A stretch of DNA of 64,000 bases from Idiomarina sp. (GTDB lineage Bacteria; Pseudomonadota; Gammaproteobacteria; Enterobacterales; Alteromonadaceae): contig JAFIFH010000001.1 in the NCBI GenBank assembly GCA_020832105.1, forward strand, positions 16,214 through 80,213, read 5' to 3'. Below, in pieces: positions 53,266 to 61,395 of this stretch (position 1 is the stretch's first letter; every line of letters starts with the position of its first letter). The notes beneath the pieces are model-generated. The model was given only the letters and a program-made list of their open reading frames with translations. It was not told the origin of the DNA and did not search any database. A program made the position numbers and the translations under genes.

Positions 53266-53292
53266 GTTGCAGCTCAACAGTTGAGCTGCAAC
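53266..53292. repeat. Perfect 13-base inverted repeat
   Basis: GTTGCAGCTCAAC, one A, then GTTGAGCTGCAAC. Pairing extends three more bases outward if G-T is allowed. It lies in the gap between the kinase promoter region and a small membrane-protein gene. No T-run follows on either strand, so a protein-binding site or mRNA-stabilising hairpin is as likely as a terminator. Confidence 0.55.
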
Positions 53293-53356
53293 TCCACGTA
53301 ACAGAGAATTACGGTCATGGCTTTAAAGTCGAGGAGTATGGAGGCACTACACTATG

Positions 53357-53629
53357 TCATTTGTCCTGCTCGGACATGGTGGTGTTGAGCATATGCTCGG
53401 TACGAATGCGGTAGTTTTCCTCAAAGGCAACGATGGCAGCCATCAAGCCGGACATAAATAAAATGCCGATGGCGGCGGGAATGAACGTCACGCTGGTAAC
53501 AATGAATGCACCAAAGACTGAGAACAAAATAGCTACTATTAGCCATAAAAAGCCAAAAATTGCTGTCGCTCTTGCGGTAAATAGTAATAGCCCTAAATTT
53601 TCTGATTTTAGATTTTTATATGGTTTCAT
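53357..53629 (-). CDS. Small two-TM membrane protein, unknown
   Basis: A 90-residue protein starting MKPYKNLKSENLGLLLF (GGAG six bases upstream of ATG 53629). Two long hydrophobic segments (about residues 18-40 and 43-66) are followed by a charged tail RIRTEHMLNTTMSEQDK. No family is recognised. Confidence 0.6.
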   Translation of the reverse strand: MKPYKNLKSENLGLLLFTARATAIFGFLWLIVAILFSVFGAFIVTSVTFIPAAIGILFMSGLMAAIVAFEENYRIRTEHMLNTTMSEQDK

Positions 53630-53747
53630 TACAAACTCCATGTTTTTAAACGGTATTGATGAATTATCTTGCCCCTAAATACTCTCAATCAACGAGTGGT
53701 GAGTGTCCCCACTCTGGACGAGTTGAATATTTACGCACTAGTACTCA

Positions 53748-54230
53748 TCACTGGCCTAACGCCGTAATTGAGCCATGCCGCAAAGCCGCATGCAAACGTA
53801 ACGCCGAGTCTTTGTCTGTAAGAGGCCTAAGGAATACACCAGGCTTGATTCCGACAAAGCCAAAGTCTTTGAGCAGCACAAGGCGCACCTCCTTGTCCCC
53901 CCGATGCGCTTCTTGAATCTGGCTGAGACTGTAATGAAGATGGGAAGCAAGAGGCACCGGGATAACGTCTGGAACTTTCGCAGCATTTGACACCAAAACT
54001 TCGTCCACTTGGATGAGCAGCCTAATAGTGTTGTCAAGACCGGGGCCGGTACGAGCTTGCGGGTCACTGACCGGACTGCCTTGTCCGTCAATCATGTCTA
54101 CGCCGACGATGCGACCCACCAGGATGTGATCCGCTTGTCCTGCCATTTCTTCCAGCGTAGCCTCCAAAGGAAACCCTGCCATGGCGATGACTGGCACCAA
54201 GGCAACTAAGAACATTAAAATACGACGCAT
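53748..54230 (-). CDS. Secreted protein, unknown
   Basis: A 160-residue protein with signal peptide MRRILMFLVALVPVIAMAG; GAGGAG precedes ATG 54230. The mature part begins FPLEATLEEMAGQADHILVG with VGRIVGVD, a beta-rich pattern seen in some secreted proteins of unknown role. Its start lies about 35 bases after a degenerate attC-like sequence, so it may once have been a cassette gene. Confidence 0.6.
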   Translation of the reverse strand: MRRILMFLVALVPVIAMAGFPLEATLEEMAGQADHILVGRIVGVDMIDGQGSPVSDPQARTGPGLDNTIRLLIQVDEVLVSNAAKVPDVIPVPLASHLHYSLSQIQEAHRGDKEVRLVLLKDFGFVGIKPGVFLRPLTDKDSALRLHAALRHGSITALGQ

Positions 54231-54262
54231 GTGAGCTCCTCGTTCAAACACCCCACTAATGT

Positions 54263-54340
54263 GCATTGCTTACGCCGCACGCACCGGCGTGAGGTTGAGA
54301 CAGCCGAGGGCTGCGTAGTGCTGCACTTTGCTAAAAATCA
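54263..54340 (-). mobile_element. Degenerate attC-like sequence
   Basis: Directly after the 115-residue gene on the minus strand: GATTTTTAGCAAAG (R''-like), GCACTACGC / GCGTGC arms with a GCAGCCCTCGGCTG inner hairpin, and GGCGTAAGC (R'-like). The R'' expected from the start of that cassette is GCATTTCTAAC; about 7 of 11 positions fit. It would be an inactive or decaying attC. Confidence 0.35.
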
Positions 54341-54685
54341 GTTCCATGACGGGGGCCATCCATTTAATATCGACACGCCAATACCCCCGACAAAGACAAT
54401 GATAGTAACCCAGTACCCAACCACCATTGGATACCTAAATCTCTCACAAAACTTAATGCCGCGGATGTCTCCGCTATCCGCGTAGCCTCTAAACTGTAAG
54501 TACTTTACCGTTGACCATGCGCTCATAAAACTTTGATCGCTCCATATGGTTGGCCTTCCAGCATGATTCCACTGAGCTCCGTGACGCCTTTTCAAAGCTA
54601 TAAGAAATGTCCATTGCACGATACTGGTTGTAAGCATGACCGCTAGGATGGTCACAATTGCTATGGCTGTTGGATGATAGTTCAT
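54338..54685 (-). CDS. Small two-TM protein, probable integron cassette gene
   Basis: A 115-residue protein with a hydrophobic segment at each end (about residues 6-28 and 86-107) and a basic middle (KYLQFRGYADSGDIRG, CERFRYP). The topology and CERFR resemble UspB-like proteins, but similarity is weak. The ATG lies 20 bases after the crossover point of the upstream attC (GTTAGAAATGC), the usual position of a first codon in a cassette. Function unknown. Confidence 0.6.
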   Translation of the reverse strand: MNYHPTAIAIVTILAVMLTTSIVQWTFLIALKRRHGAQWNHAGRPTIWSDQSFMSAWSTVKYLQFRGYADSGDIRGIKFCERFRYPMVVGYWVTIIVFVGGIGVSILNGWPPSWN

Positions 54686-54699
54686 AGGCTCCGCTGCAT

Positions 54700-54818
54700 T
54701 TCTAACGCTCGGCTCACCAGCGCCCGAACCGGAGAGGTTTTTGTGGAAAAGTGTAGCGCAGCGTAACCCACAAAAACAGCGTAGGTTTGGGCGTCTGCGT
54801 GGAGCCGCTTGTTATGTT
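54700..54818 (-). mobile_element. Integron attC site (after the Sll1717-type ATPase cassette)
   Basis: Minus strand: R'' GCAACATAACAAG, L'' GCGGCTCCACGCAGACGCCC, a central stem GTTTTTGTGG / CCACAAAAAC, then GGGCGCTGGTGAGCCGAGC and R' GCGTTAGAA. The arms pair with single unpaired bases. R'' GCAACATAAC is the exact complement of the first ten bases of the cassette (GTTATGTTGC at 56320-56329). About 119 bases, a long attC of the chromosomal-integron kind. Confidence 0.9.
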
Positions 54819-54826
54819 GCTTTTGA

Positions 54827-56269
54827 TTAAGTGCGCTCCTCTTTTAATTTCATATACTCTTTAAGCCCTAAGTGAACCTTAAAACGAATAGCATTGATAT
54901 CCCAGCCTAACTCAGGGTTTGCAAACTTTGATTTCCAACCAGAACCTCCATAGCCAGATCGGACTTCATACTCAATAACACTGAAACTGTATAGCTCTTC
55001 AAGTGATTGATAATCTGAATAAGTTTTATCTTCTTTAGTTTCTATATTTTTATAGGCTTCTGCGTAGTCTTCTTTTTTAAAGTACAATTTCCCAATTCTA
55101 GAAAGTGCTTGTAAACAAACTTCCCAATCTTCCCAGTGCGGCAGGATTTCATCATCCAATTCATGCTTTAAGTAATTTGAGTATTTCGGACGAGCAGCAA
55201 CAACATCTTTATTTTCAAACTTCAGGTTATCACCGTCCTTTTTTAGCGTAACCTCTAACAACGTATTTAAAAATGAAATCACGTCTCTTGGACGCATAAG
55301 TGTTCGATCAATAATATGTTTCCATTTGGGTTGTGAATTTATTCTCTTACCATCATCTATGTCTGACCACTCAGCTCCTTTTCCTAACAATACTTCTATA
55401 CGCTTCTCTATGAGGCCAAATAATTGTTCATGTGACCATTCAATTAAGTCTGCATTAGATTCTGTTATTTTATTTTTGTCAGAAAACTTTAATTCATCCC
55501 AAATATCTTTTCTTAAATAGACCGCCGACTTAAAAAATGAATCACTACCTTTTAAAATTTTGCGTACTTCTTTTGATGCTAAAACAAGCCCGATAATCAT
55601 GTCTTTTCTGGCTTCTTCAAGAGTTGTAATCCCTCTATCCAACTCATCAAAGTGCACGAACATTTTTGTAATTTTTGAGACTGCTGCAATTTTCTTTACA
55701 CTTTCGAGTAGTTTTTCTGTCAAAGCATTAAGCTCTGAGCCTAATGCCATATCATTTTCTTTCTTAGATAGAGATATTTTACCGATTTTGCAACCTAATA
55801 TTTGAGGCTCCAAATCACCAGACACAACTAATTTTTGAGGGGTGAAAATACTTTTAATTGAAGGAGAGCTAGTACCGTAATTATCATTTAAGAATTTATT
55901 AAGCTCAATTACTTCAGTCATTTGATATCGATCAGATAACTTTAAAACAAGCTTTACCATTTCAATAGCTATAAAATACTTCCAAGATGCTACATATGAC
56001 TCTACAGGCTCTACACCATCATCTTTGATTTTTTCATGTATTCGCCAAGGATAACCATTTAAGTTTAAAGCACTTGAACAGTCCTTATGCTTATCCTCAG
56101 TAAAATATCTAAATATAGCTGTTTTGCCAGACCCTTTTCTTCCTAATACTAAAAACGTATCTGATTCATCTATATTTTTTGTAATGTTCATTTCAACAAA
56201 GTACTGTAAAACGGCATCATCTTCAGCTTCTACTTTTCCGAAGCTTGCAATATCTCTTAATCCTTTCAT
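54827..56269 (-). CDS. P-loop ATPase, Sll1717-like
   Basis: A 480-residue protein, visibly AT-rich. Walker A is LGRKGSGKTAIFRYF (near residue 47), the IGRKGSGKT form typical of Sll1717-type P-loop ATPases; Walker B is FVHFDELDRG. A C-terminal region of about 150 residues is mixed helical with IRFKVHLGLKEYMKLK at the end. Relatives occur in defence islands and as cassette genes, but the mechanism is unknown. It is a single-gene integron cassette of about 1.6 kb between leader L2 and attC. Confidence 0.72.
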   Translation of the reverse strand: MKGLRDIASFGKVEAEDDAVLQYFVEMNITKNIDESDTFLVLGRKGSGKTAIFRYFTEDKHKDCSSALNLNGYPWRIHEKIKDDGVEPVESYVASWKYFIAIEMVKLVLKLSDRYQMTEVIELNKFLNDNYGTSSPSIKSIFTPQKLVVSGDLEPQILGCKIGKISLSKKENDMALGSELNALTEKLLESVKKIAAVSKITKMFVHFDELDRGITTLEEARKDMIIGLVLASKEVRKILKGSDSFFKSAVYLRKDIWDELKFSDKNKITESNADLIEWSHEQLFGLIEKRIEVLLGKGAEWSDIDDGKRINSQPKWKHIIDRTLMRPRDVISFLNTLLEVTLKKDGDNLKFENKDVVAARPKYSNYLKHELDDEILPHWEDWEVCLQALSRIGKLYFKKEDYAEAYKNIETKEDKTYSDYQSLEELYSFSVIEYEVRSGYGGSGWKSKFANPELGWDINAIRFKVHLGLKEYMKLKEERT

Positions 56270-56323
56270 CTAGAATCTCTTTTTATAATTTAAATACAGC
56301 ACGAGTTATATTACTGATTGCAA

Positions 56324-56550
56324 CATAACTTTTATATAGTGCGCCAGCACGCTTTGGCCACGCGGTTTTGCGAGCGGTATCGAAGTCAGGTGATTGATAT
56401 AGCGAGGATTCCGTTATGAGGAGACTCTTTCCCTTAGGAAACAAACTGAGCATGCTCGTTTCGCAGTATCGCTGTGCCTGATATCCCTGGCGAACGTTAT
56501 TATTATGTTATTGACCTTACTAAAATTAATTCCCGCCCGCAACTGCAAAG
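56324..56550 (-). repeat. Leader repeat L2 (attI-like), upstream of the ATPase cassette
   Basis: A ~227-base copy of leader L1. Shared landmarks in order: TATAGTGCGCC, AAGTCAGGT, GATATAGCGAGGATT, CGTTATGAGGAG, AACAAACTGAGCATGCTCG, TGCCTGATATCC, and CTAAAATTAAT. On the minus strand it ends CACTATATAAAAG exactly at the start of the cassette (TTATGTTGC). On its right it runs directly into an rluA fragment. Confidence 0.68.
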
Positions 56551-56750
56551 GTGGTGCAGTGACCATGACACGGCTCGCCGGTCACCGGATGTTAAAAGCA
56601 TTACCGGACACACTAAGCAGGCCCGCAGGCTTGTTAATCAATAAGATGGCATCGTCCTGGAATAAAGTGTCCACAAAGCCATCGCAGGCGGGCGCGATAA
56701 AATCATCGACACCGTGCTCTTGAAACCCTTTATTATCCCTACTCTGCTTC
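56551..56750 (-). pseudogene. rluA fragment R1 with internal deletion
   Basis: The first ~45 codons (DDFIAPACDGFVDTLFQDDA, ILLINKPAGLL) and the last ~16 codons (matching CATCCGGTGACCGGCGAGCC) of rluA are joined; about 500 bases of the middle are missing and a frameshift follows. It is bounded on the left by leader L2 and on the right by the hydrolase gene at 56754. Confidence 0.88.
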
Positions 56751-56753
56751 ATC

Positions 56754-57575
56754 TCAGGTTCGCGTTTCCAGCTGCGCGAATAACGACAACAGCTCAGTAA
56801 CCACCAATTCCGGCTCATCAAACTGAATGAAATGTCCGCTTTTCTCCGTGAGCAATGATTTGCCCTGCGGAAATGCGTTTGCCCAGTTCTGCCAAATCTC
56901 GCCCCACATCACGCGGCCCTCGTCGCTGAAGAACAAGTTGGCTGGCTCTTCTATTTTCTGCACTGATGCGATAACGGTTACCGGCATATCTTTGATTTGT
57001 GGGTAATTGGGGAGCGGCCGTTTGCTCCAAAAATCGAGGTATTGGTTCGACATGCCATTTTCCATGTCGCTTAATTTGATTTCCGCAATCTGTCGATTAC
57101 CTTTCTCAAGATCCAGCGCGCGCAAAACGTCCACGTCATGTTCAGAAGAAGGGTCGAGCATTAACAGCGCTTGTATCTGTTCCGGGTAGGCTGCGGCGAA
57201 ATCTCGCGCCACACTGCCACCGTATGAGTGCGCCACCAGAATCACCGGTTGGGTAATCTCTAACTTGCCTAGCAACTCGCTGGCATAATCAGCGTAATCA
57301 CGCGAGGTGAAATGGCGCCGAATATCCGTGGAATTGCCATTGCCTACACGAGAGTAACGAATCACCGTGGCATGCTCAGCCATTTGCGCAAATACCGGCT
57401 CCCAATCCGCCATGCCAGCGCTGCCACCAGCCTCGAGCAGCACGATATGCTCACCCTCGCCGGCTATCTCATACTCCAGCTCAAACTCACCGACGTTGAC
57501 CATGGCCGGTTGCGCCGACACGCTAAATGCCAGGCTACATGAGAGTGCTAAACCAACAAACGCGAATAACTTCAA
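56754..57575 (-). CDS. Secreted alpha/beta hydrolase
   Basis: A 273-residue protein with signal peptide (FVGLALSCSLAFSVSAQP). Alpha/beta-hydrolase motifs: LLEAGGSAGMADWEPV (oxyanion), RYSRVGNGNS, nucleophile AHSYGGSVARDF, LLMLDPSSEHD and the C-terminal EKSGHFIQFDEPE histidine. Translation starts at TTG 57575 with AAGGAG six bases upstream. Substrate unknown; a paralogue-like enzyme lies at 38249. Confidence 0.85.
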   Translation of the reverse strand: MKLFAFVGLALSCSLAFSVSAQPAMVNVGEFELEYEIAGEGEHIVLLEAGGSAGMADWEPVFAQMAEHATVIRYSRVGNGNSTDIRRHFTSRDYADYASELLGKLEITQPVILVAHSYGGSVARDFAAAYPEQIQALLMLDPSSEHDVDVLRALDLEKGNRQIAEIKLSDMENGMSNQYLDFWSKRPLPNYPQIKDMPVTVIASVQKIEEPANLFFSDEGRVMWGEIWQNWANAFPQGKSLLTEKSGHFIQFDEPELVVTELLSLFAQLETRT

Positions 57576-57664
57576 AGTAACTCCTTAGTGTATGACTGCC
57601 CGGCGAGCCGGGCTCTAACTGTCACCCCTAACCGGGCGACAGCTGGTAATGATCTTAGTGACCG

Positions 57665-58600
57665 CTATCTCCTGCGCTGAAGCCAGCCGCTGACGTGCTC
57701 AGCTATTTCATCTGCCATGCTCCGTCCATCGGGATCAAAAAAACCGTGAGCCATCTCTGAGTAGGTCATCAGTTCAATATCATGTTTGCCCATGTCGTGA
57801 AGGTCTTTGAGCATCTTTGTGACCGCATCTGGGGAAACGGACTGGTCTTTTCCGCCCTGGATGACTAAAACCGGCACATCCACCTGGCTCAGAACAGCCT
57901 TTTGATCCAAGGTCAGCGTGCTTCGCCACCATTTGTAGCCATGGTTGCTCACTTCCACATCAAACGGTTCACTGTTAAGAACATGCGCAGCAAAACCTTT
58001 GAAACCCTCTAATATTGAGTCCAGTTCACTTGCGGGAGAAGTCGACTTAATATTGTGTATAACATCGTCGATAAACCAGCGGCCACCGCCATTGAGCATC
58101 ACCACCGCGTCAGCCATGCCATATTCGGCGGCGAATAAAGCTGCCACCACAGCCCCTTCGCTTCCACCCATCACAATAAGGCGCTTGTACTGGTTCTCGT
58201 TTGCCACTTGCGATAACACCCTATGAGCGTCCATAGCTCGCTGCTCAAGGCTATCGTTCTCGATGTAATAACCTGGGCAGTCAGGCCTCTCGGCATTTGA
58301 ATCAAGCGGCAGGCTGGCGGTAATTCCGGGTTTCTCAATCAGCAATAGATCTGCCGACGGCATAATCGCTTTGGACAGTTCCCGGATAAGCTCATTGTGC
58401 TTGACGCTATTGCAATCCGATCCTTGGAAGAATATGAGGAGCGTGTCTGCAGGCGCTTCTTTCGAAGCCATTTTCAGATAATAATCAATGGGAGTGCCAT
58501 CGTCTCGTGCTATCGACGATGCGCTGTAGCTGACGCCTGTTGTTAAACTGGCAACTACAAGCGATGAAACGATGACCAAAAATTTGAATGTGAACTGCAT
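57665..58600 (-). CDS. Secreted alpha/beta hydrolase, dienelactone-hydrolase-like
   Basis: A 311-residue protein with a signal peptide (LVIVSSLVVASLTTGVSYSA). The nucleophile lies in VMGGSEGAVVAALFA, the acid in VPVLVIQGGKDQSVSP, and the histidine in EMAHGFFDPDG. LIFFQGSDCNS gives the oxyanion part. It probably hydrolyses esters or peptides outside the cytoplasm. It is 89 bases downstream of nothing on its strand and is monocistronic. Confidence 0.82.
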   Translation of the reverse strand: MQFTFKFLVIVSSLVVASLTTGVSYSASSIARDDGTPIDYYLKMASKEAPADTLLIFFQGSDCNSVKHNELIRELSKAIMPSADLLLIEKPGITASLPLDSNAERPDCPGYYIENDSLEQRAMDAHRVLSQVANENQYKRLIVMGGSEGAVVAALFAAEYGMADAVVMLNGGGRWFIDDVIHNIKSTSPASELDSILEGFKGFAAHVLNSEPFDVEVSNHGYKWWRSTLTLDQKAVLSQVDVPVLVIQGGKDQSVSPDAVTKMLKDLHDMGKHDIELMTYSEMAHGFFDPDGRSMADEIAEHVSGWLQRRR

Positions 58601-58731
58601 CCGTTGCCCAAGCGCGCCGCTGTTGCTATGGCGCTAGTAATGTGTCCCTTTGCTTACTATCCGTCACACGTTTTTTTTATGTAAACAAGTCTATAAGAGT
58701 TAACGCCTTATCACAACGCAAAGCGGCCGCT

Positions 58732-59004
58732 TCAACCGCGATGTCTATTGCTTTTTGAAACTGTACCGCTTGATGAAAGCTTGCTCCATTCCTTCGAATC
58801 AGGGAGAGCATCAAGCGCCTTTTGGCTCGCAAAAAAACGCGTAAGCCCGCAGTCTTTGCACACAATCACGGTGAACTTAGCGCTCGAGAAAAAGGTGCCC
58901 AGGTCCGGCAGGTAATTAGGCGCATAGCCGCCTCCAGACGAAATATCTTTGCTCGCGTACAAGTTGGAGTGTCCGCACTCTGGGCAAGTTGGATCTTTAT
59001 GCAC
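58732..59004 (-). CDS. Zinc-ribbon protein
   Basis: A 90-residue protein with two CxxC knuckles: CPECGHSNLY (residues 7-10) and CKDCGLTRF (near 49-52), forming a zinc ribbon that may bind nucleic acid. It starts at GTG 59004 with TAGGAG five bases upstream. It is eight bases after a small membrane-protein gene and co-transcribed with it. The family is known as a nucleic-acid-binding zinc-ribbon group; role unknown. Confidence 0.72.
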   Translation of the reverse strand: MHKDPTCPECGHSNLYASKDISSGGGYAPNYLPDLGTFFSSAKFTVIVCKDCGLTRFFASQKALDALPDSKEWSKLSSSGTVSKSNRHRG

Positions 59005-59012
59005 TAGTACTC

Positions 59013-59228
59013 CTAGCTTGCAGTCGAAGTAGTTACGACATCACGCTTTAGTACCAAAACCACAAGGTAAATTAACCCCAGCAATGGTACTAAGCCTAAG
59101 ACAAATCCCAGCAAACCGGTTATAACAGGTGTCTGAGTTTTTCTGCGACCTAGGTAGTAACTGACCAATCCTATGACTATCGCACTGATAAAAATAAACT
59201 GGCCTAAGAATGTTGCATTGATGTCCAT
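59013..59228 (-). CDS. Small two-TM membrane protein
   Basis: A 71-residue protein with two hydrophobic segments (about residues 7-26 and 35-60) around a basic loop GRRKTQTP. GAGGAG precedes the ATG. No family is recognised. First gene of a two-gene unit with the zinc-ribbon protein. Confidence 0.62.
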   Translation of the reverse strand: MDINATFLGQFIFISAIVIGLVSYYLGRRKTQTPVITGLLGFVLGLVPLLGLIYLVVLVLKRDVVTTSTAS

Positions 59229-59287
59229 ACTATCTCCTCAATATTTATAAGGCCCGAAATAATTGGCGTGCGTTAGCACGTTCGGCG

Positions 59288-59360
59288 GCTGTGCCTGATA
59301 TCCCTGGCGAACGTTATTATTATGTTATTGACCATACTAAAATTAATTCTCGCCCGCAAC
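59288..59360 (-). repeat. Leader repeat L3, partial copy
   Basis: About 73 bases matching the right-hand part of L1/L2 (TGCCTGATATCC, GAACGTTATTATTATG, CATACTAAAATTAATTC, CGCCCGCAAC). It lies just downstream of the intact rluA. The palindrome and the cassette-proximal half are missing; a different gene pair occupies that side. Confidence 0.75.
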
Positions 59361-59448
59361 AGCGCCGCGTGCGCCCTGCTTCGGTTATACGCGCAGTGAC
59401 AGCGACTGGTGAAGAAGCCGGGGAGTCCACAACCTCTCAGTTATCTCT

Positions 59449-60159
59449 TTAAAAAGGGCTGGTGCAGTGCCCATGAACCGGCTCGCCGGTCAGCGGATGT
59501 TGAAAATAGAGATCGCTGGCGTGCAGTTGCAACCGTTCTGCCAGCTGTTGACTGGTGGCGTTGTGATATAAATCACAACCAAGAATGGGGTGGCCCATGA
59601 ACAGGCTATGGATCCTGAGCTGATGCGTGCGCCCAGTCATCGGGGTAAATTCCACCAGGGTACGCTGCGGTTGTGTGAGGCGCTCTAATACACGGAAGTG
59701 GCTGGTTGCCGCTTTGCCGGTTGCCTCACAAACTTTAACCCGCGGAAACTGAGTTTTATCTTTCGCGATAGGTGCATTGATAACCCCTTCGTCATCGGTC
59801 ACCCACCCTTCCACTACAGCGACATAGCGCTTTTGCACGGTACCGGCCTGGAACTGATGATTAAGCTGCTGTGTAGCCTGCTGGTTGAGGGCAACCACCA
59901 TCACACCTGAGGTGCCAAAATCGAGCCGGTGCGGTAATTTAGCCTGGCAAAACGGAGCGCTAACCCCAGGCTGACCATTGACTAGCCGATAATGTACCGA
60001 GTCGAGGTTACGTGGGTTTTTACCGGACAGACTAAGCAGGCCCGAAGGCTTGTTAATCAATAAAATGGCATCGTCCTGGAATAAAATGTCCACAAAACCA
60101 TCGCAGGCGGGCGCGATAAAGTCGTCGATAATGTGCTCTTGCAACCGTTGGTTATGCAT
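59449..60159 (-). CDS. rluA: RluA-family pseudouridine synthase
   Basis: A 236-residue enzyme that isomerises uridine to pseudouridine in rRNA/tRNA. Motifs: ILLINKPSGLLS, the catalytic PHRLDFGTSGVMVVAL (Asp), TGRTHQLRIH and GHPILGCDLY. Length and layout are nearest to E. coli RluA (219). The start is ATG 60159 (MHNQRLQEHI), overlapping the VOC gene's 3' end by eight bases; the frame is open further but that is the VOC coding region. Two broken copies of this gene lie at 56.6 and 42.2 kb. Confidence 0.88.
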   Translation of the reverse strand: MHNQRLQEHIIDDFIAPACDGFVDILFQDDAILLINKPSGLLSLSGKNPRNLDSVHYRLVNGQPGVSAPFCQAKLPHRLDFGTSGVMVVALNQQATQQLNHQFQAGTVQKRYVAVVEGWVTDDEGVINAPIAKDKTQFPRVKVCEATGKAATSHFRVLERLTQPQRTLVEFTPMTGRTHQLRIHSLFMGHPILGCDLYHNATSQQLAERLQLHASDLYFQHPLTGEPVHGHCTSPF

Positions 60160-60511
60160 TGGGCTCTGACCATACCGCGTACTCGTTTCCATTGGGATCA
60201 GCGAAATGAAACCTACGGCCGCCAGGGAAATCAAATATGTTCTTCACCACCTTTCCACCGGATGTCTTAACTTTGTCTAACGTTGCCTCAAGGTCAGAGC
60301 TGTAAAGTACTACCAGTACGCTGCCACCCTCAGGTGAAGATATTTTGTCAGATTTGTAAAAACCGCCGTCTAATCCCGCATTTTCTATCGCCACATACTC
60401 AGGGCCATAATCAATGAATGACCAGCCAAATGCCGAGGCAAAGAATGCTTTAGTCGCATCAAGATCCCTTGACGGAATCTCGACATAGTTTATTTTTCCT
60501 GTTTCTTTCAT
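60152..60511 (-). CDS. VOC/glyoxalase-family protein
   Basis: A 119-residue single-domain vicinal-oxygen-chelate protein. GKINYVEIPSRDLDATKAFF, FGWSFIDYGPEYVAI and the C-terminal FHFADPNGNEYAVW are typical of the small glyoxalase/bleomycin-resistance-like group. The ligand is unknown. It overlaps rluA and is its upstream operon partner. Confidence 0.85.
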   Translation of the reverse strand: MKETGKINYVEIPSRDLDATKAFFASAFGWSFIDYGPEYVAIENAGLDGGFYKSDKISSPEGGSVLVVLYSSDLEATLDKVKTSGGKVVKNIFDFPGGRRFHFADPNGNEYAVWSEPNA

Positions 60512-60550
60512 GACATCCTCCGGTATGCATAAACGACAAGAAAGCGCTGT

Positions 60551-61000
60551 TTATTGCACGTCATCCTGTTCCAGCATCTCATCTAAACGCGGACCGACTT
60601 CTTCCATATAGCGATACCCAAAGCTTGTAAACTCCGCATTAATCTCTGCTGAATACGCCTGTAGCTTTTCGCCAGTGGGTGTTTCCATGAATTCTTCTGG
60701 CCCGCCCTCTTCAAAGAAGTTGATGAGCTCAGCAATTTCTTGTTCGCTAAAACGATCTGTATAAATTGGTGCTAGATTTTCGCGGAGTTTACTCCAGGCA
60801 AAATATTTCTCTTCCCATGCCTCAACCACCTCTCGTTGTTGGGCTAATTCTGGTCTTTGGCTAATCATAAGCTCGGTCATCAGGCCTTGATGATTTGAGA
60901 AATACGCTTTAGCGCCATTCACCTCAAGTAAATCGTAAACTTCCGATTCAGCTGACACGCTGAATGCGCATAGAGCAAACAAAAATAAAAATAGTTTCAT
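60551..61000 (-). CDS. DUF2059-type secreted protein
   Basis: A 149-residue protein with signal peptide MKLFLFLFALCAFSVSAES. A helical domain with YTDRFSEQEIAELINFFEEG and PEEFMETPTGEKLQ is the recognisable DUF2059 signature. The start ATG 61000 overlaps the upstream stop (TGATG). Function unknown. Confidence 0.8.
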   Translation of the reverse strand: MKLFLFLFALCAFSVSAESEVYDLLEVNGAKAYFSNHQGLMTELMISQRPELAQQREVVEAWEEKYFAWSKLRENLAPIYTDRFSEQEIAELINFFEEGGPEEFMETPTGEKLQAYSAEINAEFTSFGYRYMEEVGPRLDEMLEQDDVQ

Positions 61001-61215
61001 CATTTCCAACCCTGAACCCACTTCTCTGCGTTTTTCAGTTCAATCCAATCAATTGAATACTCGTTTTTCGACAGCACCGATTCCAGCGTACACGAAATTA
61101 TCGTACCGTCTTCTTCGTACTCGACTTCTGATATTAAAAAGTGCTTTTCTCGATTCATCGGTGTTACCGCTGTCCACTTGCTATGATGCAGTTTAGCTGG
61201 ATTAATTTGATTCAT
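61000..61215 (-). CDS. TIGR02450-family Trp-rich small protein
   Basis: A 71-residue protein starting MNQINPAKLHHSKWTAVTP, with REKHFLI and ISCTLESVLSKNEYSIDW: the conserved tryptophan-rich TIGR02450 family of unknown function. GGAG precedes ATG 61215; the frame to 61251 is not used. Coupled to the DUF2059 gene by TGATG. Confidence 0.85.
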   Translation of the reverse strand: MNQINPAKLHHSKWTAVTPMNREKHFLISEVEYEEDGTIISCTLESVLSKNEYSIDWIELKNAEKWVQGWK

Positions 61216-61395
61216 AGACACTCCATAAAACCTGACTTTATTGAAAGACACTACCTAAGTTTACAGTTTTTTGAGATTTAAGTTCAGTAACTGAATGCGT
61301 TCACGCACTGAGCAGCCCCCCAATTTCATAGCTACTTAATGCTCCCATGCTCTACTCCCCCGCTATTCTGGTCTGTCTGTCCCTGAGAGCGTTAC

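Noticed and set aside
53756..54091. Overlapping 111-codon frame in the secreted-protein gene
   Set aside because: Same strand, different frame, no ribosome site; the signal-peptide frame is the convincing one.
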